Positions 7,014 through 10,423 of a stretch of 10,423 nucleotides of DNA are shown piece by piece. Within the stretch, counting starts at the first letter, position 1. Each line of letters opens with the position of its first letter. Under the pieces are notes generated by a model that saw only the letters and a program-made list of their open reading frames with translations, did not search any database and was not told the DNA's origin. Location: contig JACPVK010000026.1 of the NCBI GenBank assembly GCA_016191795.1, positions 1-10,423 on the forward strand. Direction: 5' to 3'. Position numbers and translations under genes: made by a program. Source of the DNA: Gammaproteobacteria bacterium. GTDB lineage: Bacteria > Pseudomonadota > Gammaproteobacteria > SZUA-229.

Positions 7014-7940
7014 TCAAAAATAGGTTGTATGAATACTGTCGTGAATTTTAATTAACCCAAGCTGTAACTCATCCATAAAATCGTGCAGTTTTTCCTGTTT
7101 GAGATCCTGCGGTTTGGCGGCCAGTAATGTGCGTTGTAACTTTGTGGTGAGTTGTAATGTTTTTTCATTGCGTGGCAACACGGCCAGGCAGTGTTCAACT
7201 TCGCGCAAGGTGTGATAGAAAGAGCGAGGAAAGTGTTCTTCCTGGAGTAAAAATTTCAGTACATCAGGGCGACGTACACGCAGTCGCATTTGCCTACGAT
7301 ACATCTGGTAGGCGGTGAGTGATTTGAGTACGCTCATCCATTGCAGATTTTCAAAAGGTGTTAAGGCTTCTGCCATTTCCGGTAACAATGTGGCGGAACG
7401 TACATCGATAATGCGCGTAGTCATGTCTGCACGTTCCAGGTTACGGCCCATGCGTAAAAATGCATAACCTTCATCATGGGTCATGGTGCCGGAAAGCAAA
7501 CCGGTAATGGTTTGTGCTCCGAGAATAATCGAACGTAAATAATCAAACCGATGACGATGCGTTAACACACTGGCGGCATCGGCCCTGGCTTTCATGTGTA
7601 ATTCGTTAACCTGTTCCCAGGCTTCGCGGGGAATAATATCACGTATGGTGCGTGCATTTTCCCGTGCCATGGCGAGTGAGCTCGAAATGGAGCTGGGGTT
7701 TTTGCCGTCCATGACCATGAAGCGAATCACGCTGCGTTCGTCGGCATCTTTATACAGGCTGTAGAAATAATCCGTGCTGCTGGCGATATCAATAATGGGT
7801 GCCCAGCCCAGGCGCACTTTTTTGGGCAGGTCGAGTAACAAATGGGTGTTTACATTCACCAGGCGCGCGGTGTTTTCCGCACGTTCAATGTAACGTGCCA
7901 TCCAGTAAATATTGTTGGCCACACGCGAGAGCATTGTCAT
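7014..7940 (-). CDS. Alpha-E domain protein (DUF403)
   Basis: This 308-residue, mostly helical protein starts MLSRVANNIYWMARYIERAE after two leading residues, the signature opening of the alpha-E family. A second copy of the motif, MGRNLERADMTTRIIDV, lies at ~164-180, so the protein has an internal pseudo-repeat of the R-x-x-ERA-x4-R pattern. The family has no proven reaction. It is nearly always found with circularly permuted ATP-grasp proteins and is predicted to assist or take part in peptide-bond formation. The ATG at 7940 overlaps the TGA of the ATP-grasp gene as ATGA, which indicates translational coupling; a second ATG at 7934 would give the more usual start MLSR. Length is normal for the family. 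Confidence 0.94.
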   Translation of the reverse strand: MTMLSRVANNIYWMARYIERAENTARLVNVNTHLLLDLPKKVRLGWAPIIDIASSTDYFYSLYKDADERSVIRFMVMDGKNPSSISSSLAMARENARTIRDIIPREAWEQVNELHMKARADAASVLTHRHRFDYLRSIILGAQTITGLLSGTMTHDEGYAFLRMGRNLERADMTTRIIDVRSATLLPEMAEALTPFENLQWMSVLKSLTAYQMYRRQMRLRVRRPDVLKFLLQEEHFPRSFYHTLREVEHCLAVLPRNEKTLQLTTKLQRTLLAAKPQDLKQEKLHDFMDELQLGLIKIHDSIHTTYF

Positions 7941-9394
7941 GATGCAGCCTCCGTGTCAACGATCCAGGTGTCTTTGCTGCCGCCACCTTGCGATGAATTA
8001 ACTACGGTCGAGCCTTTGCGTAAGGCAACACGTGTCAGGCCACCCGTGGTGACATAAGTGTTTTTGCCACTGAGAATAAACGGACGTAAATCCAGATGGC
8101 GCGGCTCCACACGATTGCCAACCATGGTGGGTGCTGTGGATAAGGTGAGCATGGGTTGCGCAACATAATTACGTGGATCGCGACGAATCAAATGAACAAA
8201 TTTTTCGCGTTCTTCACGGCTGGCGTGTGGGCCAATTAACATGCCGTAACCACCGGATTCATTCGCCGGTTTCACCACCATTTTTTCGATATTGTCGATG
8301 ACGTGCTGGCGTTCCTGTTTGTCGATACATTTATATGTGGGCACGTTGGGTAAAATAGCATCTTCATCCAGATAGTATTTGATCATGGCCGGTACATAGG
8401 CATACACCACCTTGTCATCGGCAACACCGGCGCCGGGTGCATTGGCCAGTGCCACATTGCCGGCTTTCCAGGCACGCATCAGGCCGGGTACACCCAGCAT
8501 GGAATTGGGGTCGAAAACTTCCGGGTCAAGAAACATGTCATCGGTGCGGCGATAAATCACATCGACACGGTTAAGGCCTTCAATGGTACGCATGTAAACA
8601 ATATTGTCCTTGCCAACAACCAGATCGCTGCCTTCAACCAGCTCGGCCCCCATTTGCTGCGCCAGATAAGAATGCTCGAAATAGGCCGAGTTATAAATGC
8701 CGGGCGTGAGCACAACAATTTCCGGTTGATCACCGGGACGCGGAGACAAAGACGCCAGTGTGTCGTATAACTGCGATGGATAATCATCCACCGGCAAAAT
8801 GTTGCATTGTTCAAACATGTCCGGGAATACGCGTTTCATTACCTGGCGATTTTCCAGCATATAAGACACGCCGGAAGGTACACGCAAATTGTCTTCCAGC
8901 ACATAAACCGTGCCGTCTTTATCGCGTACCAGGTCCGAGCCGCAAATATGTGCCCAGATTCCCAATGGCGGATTAACGCCCACACATTGCGGGCGAAAGT
9001 TTCTGGAATCTTGCAGCAGCTCGGCGGGAAAAATCTTGTCTTTAACAATGCGCTGGTCATGATATAAATCATCAATGAACATATTCAGCGCCCGGACACG
9101 CTGCTTGAGCCCGGCTTCAATTTGAACCCATTCTTTTTTATCGATGATGCGAGGAATAATATCGAAGGGCCAGGCGCGGTCGATAGAGCCTTCTGCTTCT
9201 GAATAGACAGTAAAGGTGATGCCCATGACATGAATGGCCGTTTCGGCAGCCGCCTTGCATTCTGCTATGTCTTTATCTTTCAGGGCGTGTAAATATCTGG
9301 CCAGGGCGTCAGCGGCCGGGCGTGGTTTGCCACTGGCGCGAATTAATTCGTCATAAAGATTTTTAACCTTGTAACTTCCCCAGCGAATAGTCAT
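7937..9394 (-). CDS. Circularly permuted ATP-grasp protein (DUF404/DUF407, CP_ATPgrasp_2)
   Basis: This 485-residue cytoplasmic protein matches the family over its full length. It opens with NLYDELIRASGKPRP, then shows EDNLRVPSGVSYMLENR (~167-183), a central GIYNSAYFEHSYLAQQMG (~232-249), VIYRRTDDMFLDPEVF (~279-294), NAPGAGVADDKVVYAYVP (~318-335), VVKPANESGGYGMLIG (~373-388, the nucleotide-binding lysine and glycine-rich loop) and HLDLRPFIL (~433-441). These enzymes are predicted to be ATP-dependent carboxylate-amine ligases making peptide-like products; the substrate is unknown. It forms an overlapping pair with the alpha-E gene downstream and is divergent from the Anbu peptidase. The start at 9394 gives the usual N-terminus, although only CTGAAAAAATT precedes it and no good ribosome site is seen. 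Confidence 0.94.
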   Translation of the reverse strand: MTIRWGSYKVKNLYDELIRASGKPRPAADALARYLHALKDKDIAECKAAAETAIHVMGITFTVYSEAEGSIDRAWPFDIIPRIIDKKEWVQIEAGLKQRVRALNMFIDDLYHDQRIVKDKIFPAELLQDSRNFRPQCVGVNPPLGIWAHICGSDLVRDKDGTVYVLEDNLRVPSGVSYMLENRQVMKRVFPDMFEQCNILPVDDYPSQLYDTLASLSPRPGDQPEIVVLTPGIYNSAYFEHSYLAQQMGAELVEGSDLVVGKDNIVYMRTIEGLNRVDVIYRRTDDMFLDPEVFDPNSMLGVPGLMRAWKAGNVALANAPGAGVADDKVVYAYVPAMIKYYLDEDAILPNVPTYKCIDKQERQHVIDNIEKMVVKPANESGGYGMLIGPHASREEREKFVHLIRRDPRNYVAQPMLTLSTAPTMVGNRVEPRHLDLRPFILSGKNTYVTTGGLTRVALRKGSTVVNSSQGGGSKDTWIVDTEAAS

Positions 9395-9611
9395 AATTTT
9401 TTCAGTTTGATGGTGAGCGGTTGAGTAGTCTTGTCTACTGAATAACCTGGTACCTTTGTAAAATGCAAAATCCGTGCAAGCTTGTAAAAATGCTTATTAA
9501 ACGTCCAATATACGATGCACGCAATTCATTTTGGTGCACGGATACGGTTTCGCGCTTTTTATTGGTGCGCAACATGGTATTCTGAATAATAATGGTTCAC
9601 AGGAAAACCGC
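9395..9611. promoter_or_regulatory. Divergent control region between ATP-grasp and Anbu genes
   Basis: Both genes must be transcribed outward from this 217-base gap. It contains a small inverted repeat, AGTAG-TCTTGT-CTACT (9424-9439), and a near-exact direct repeat TTGTAAAATGC (9456-9466) / TTGTAAAAATGC (9482-9493) spaced 26 bases start to start; either could bind a regulator. A weak promoter candidate for Anbu is TTGGTG (9562-9567), 17 bases, AATAAT (9585-9590). I found no good promoter for the ATP-grasp gene. That it is a control region follows from layout; the individual sites are guesses. Confidence 0.45.
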
Positions 9612-10361
9612 ATGACATATTGCCTCGCAATCAGCGTTAACAATGGTTTGGTGCTTGCATCCGATTCACGTACCAATGCCGGTGTCGACTATGTTAGAAC
9701 CTACAGCAAGATGCATACCTTCACCTGGCCGGGTGAGCGTATGTGTGTAGTGTTAACAGCGGGTAATCTGGCAACTTCTCAGGCCGTCATTAATAACATA
9801 CGGCTTGACCTGGAGGATCCCAAGGCCAAATTCAACTTGTGCAAAGGCAAGCATTTGCACGAACTGGCCCATTACATCGGACAGCTCAGTCAAAAGGAGC
9901 AACGCCAACATGCCGATGCCATGGAGAAAAGCACCAGCACGGCGGAAGCCACCTTCATTCTGGGTGGCCAGATTGCTGGCGAACCACCGGAAATATATCT
10001 GATTTATCCGCAGGGTAATTACATCAGCGCCTCACCGGAAACGCCCTATTTGCAAATCGGCGAGAACAAATACGGCAAACCGATACTGGACCGTATCATC
10101 ACGCTGGAGACATCACTGGAAGATGCGGCGCGTTGTGCGCTGGTTTCACTGGATTCGACCATACGCAGTAATGTGTCGGTGGGTTTGCCTATCGAACTGA
10201 GCATACATACCAAAGATGAAATCAAAGAACCCTATCACCTGAAGCTGTCGATTAATTCACCCATGTACAAAGCATTGCAAAAAAAATGGAGTGAAGGTTT
10301 GCATCGTGCGTTTACACGATTGCCGCGCTTTGAGTGGGAAGAGCCGCTTATCAAGAAATAA
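9612..10361 (+). CDS. Anbu-type proteasome-like peptidase
   Basis: The product from ATG 9612 is 249 residues and starts MTYCLAISVNNGLVLASDSR. Removing Met exposes Thr1, the N-terminal nucleophile of the proteasome/HslV fold. Asp17 (ASDSRTNAGVD) and the lysine at position 32 (SKMH) fit the other catalytic positions. QIGENKYGKPILDR and SLDSTIRSNVSVGLPIEL are typical of the Anbu subfamily (COG3484), not HslV. An AGGAAAA ribosome site at 9601-9607 and the need for Thr at position 2 decide this start over an in-frame TTG at 9531, which would bury the nucleophile. Anbu proteins form self-assembling rings; their substrate is unknown, and no partner ATPase gene is nearby. It is divergent from the ATP-grasp/alpha-E pair, its known genomic companions. 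A run of eight A residues lies near the 3' end (10279-10286). Confidence 0.94.
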   Translation: MTYCLAISVNNGLVLASDSRTNAGVDYVRTYSKMHTFTWPGERMCVVLTAGNLATSQAVINNIRLDLEDPKAKFNLCKGKHLHELAHYIGQLSQKEQRQHADAMEKSTSTAEATFILGGQIAGEPPEIYLIYPQGNYISASPETPYLQIGENKYGKPILDRIITLETSLEDAARCALVSLDSTIRSNVSVGLPIELSIHTKDEIKEPYHLKLSINSPMYKALQKKWSEGLHRAFTRLPRFEWEEPLIKK

Positions 10362-10383
10362 AATAATGGAAGATAAATACATC

Positions 10384-10412
10384 GTCATACCGGCGAATGC
10401 AGGTATCTATTC
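10384..10412. repeat. Palindromic dispersed repeat, GTCATxCCGGCGAATGC type (may run off the window)
   Basis: About 20 bases after the Anbu stop, ATACCGGC (10387-10394) and GCAGGTAT (10399-10406) pair with one mismatch around a GAAT loop, within CGTCATACCGGCGAATGC. This closely resembles the GTCATTCC(C/G)GCGAA-type palindromes that are scattered between genes in many proteobacteria. Copy number here cannot be judged from the window. It is a different family from the 1790-1840 palindrome. It could act as a transcript-end structure for Anbu but has no T run. Confidence 0.55.
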
Positions 10413-10423
10413 CTGAGCCGAAA

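Noticed and set aside
9531..9611. TTG-started 27-residue extension of the Anbu gene
   Set aside because: It would bury the N-terminal threonine nucleophile; the ATG at 9612 has a ribosome site and gives the family's normal N-terminus.
10279..10286. Eight-A run near the 3' end of Anbu as a phase-variation tract
   Set aside because: It is so close to the C-terminus that slippage would alter only the last ~25 residues; weak as a switch.

Overview
The window looks like chromosomal DNA from a Gram-negative proteobacterium, most likely a gammaproteobacterium. The evidence is two outer-membrane beta-barrel-type proteins (OmpA family and DUF481), a LysM/FecR periplasmic protein and the general style of the proteins. 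I cannot name genus or species. There are seven protein genes, no RNA genes, no CRISPR array and no recognisable transposase.

Layout. (1) Positions 2-1746, plus strand: the 3' part of an OmpA-family protein gene with two calcium-binding-type TSP3 repeats, then a DUF481 outer-membrane protein gene. A hairpin lies between them. (2) Positions 1747-1937: a convergent gap with a long perfect palindrome (REP-like dispersed repeat) and a GAAA-loop hairpin that looks like a terminator. (3) Positions 1938-6706, minus strand: a three-gene signalling operon, read as OmpR-type response regulator, then LysM-FecR-FN3 periplasmic protein, then CHASE2-PAS histidine kinase. A good sigma70-like promoter (TAGACA-N16-TATAAT) sits just upstream of the regulator, whose start codon is TTG. 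(4) Positions 6707-7013: non-coding. (5) Positions 7014-9394, minus strand: a circularly permuted ATP-grasp gene and an alpha-E gene overlapping by 4 bases. (6) Positions 9612-10361, plus strand: a divergently transcribed Anbu-type proteasome-like peptidase. (7) The last ~60 bases carry part of a second, different palindromic dispersed repeat.

How the genes work together. The kinase, regulator and LysM-FecR protein form a complete two-component system with an extra envelope protein that could bind peptidoglycan and feed a signal to the CHASE2 sensor; the signal and target genes are unknown. The ATP-grasp, alpha-E and Anbu genes are the core of a widespread bacterial module predicted to synthesise a peptide or peptide tag (ATP-grasp plus alpha-E) and to process it or tagged proteins (Anbu). 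The transglutaminase-like member often found with this module is not in the window. The two least understood and most interesting parts are these adjacent systems. Both belong to recognised families, and their substrates and signals are open.
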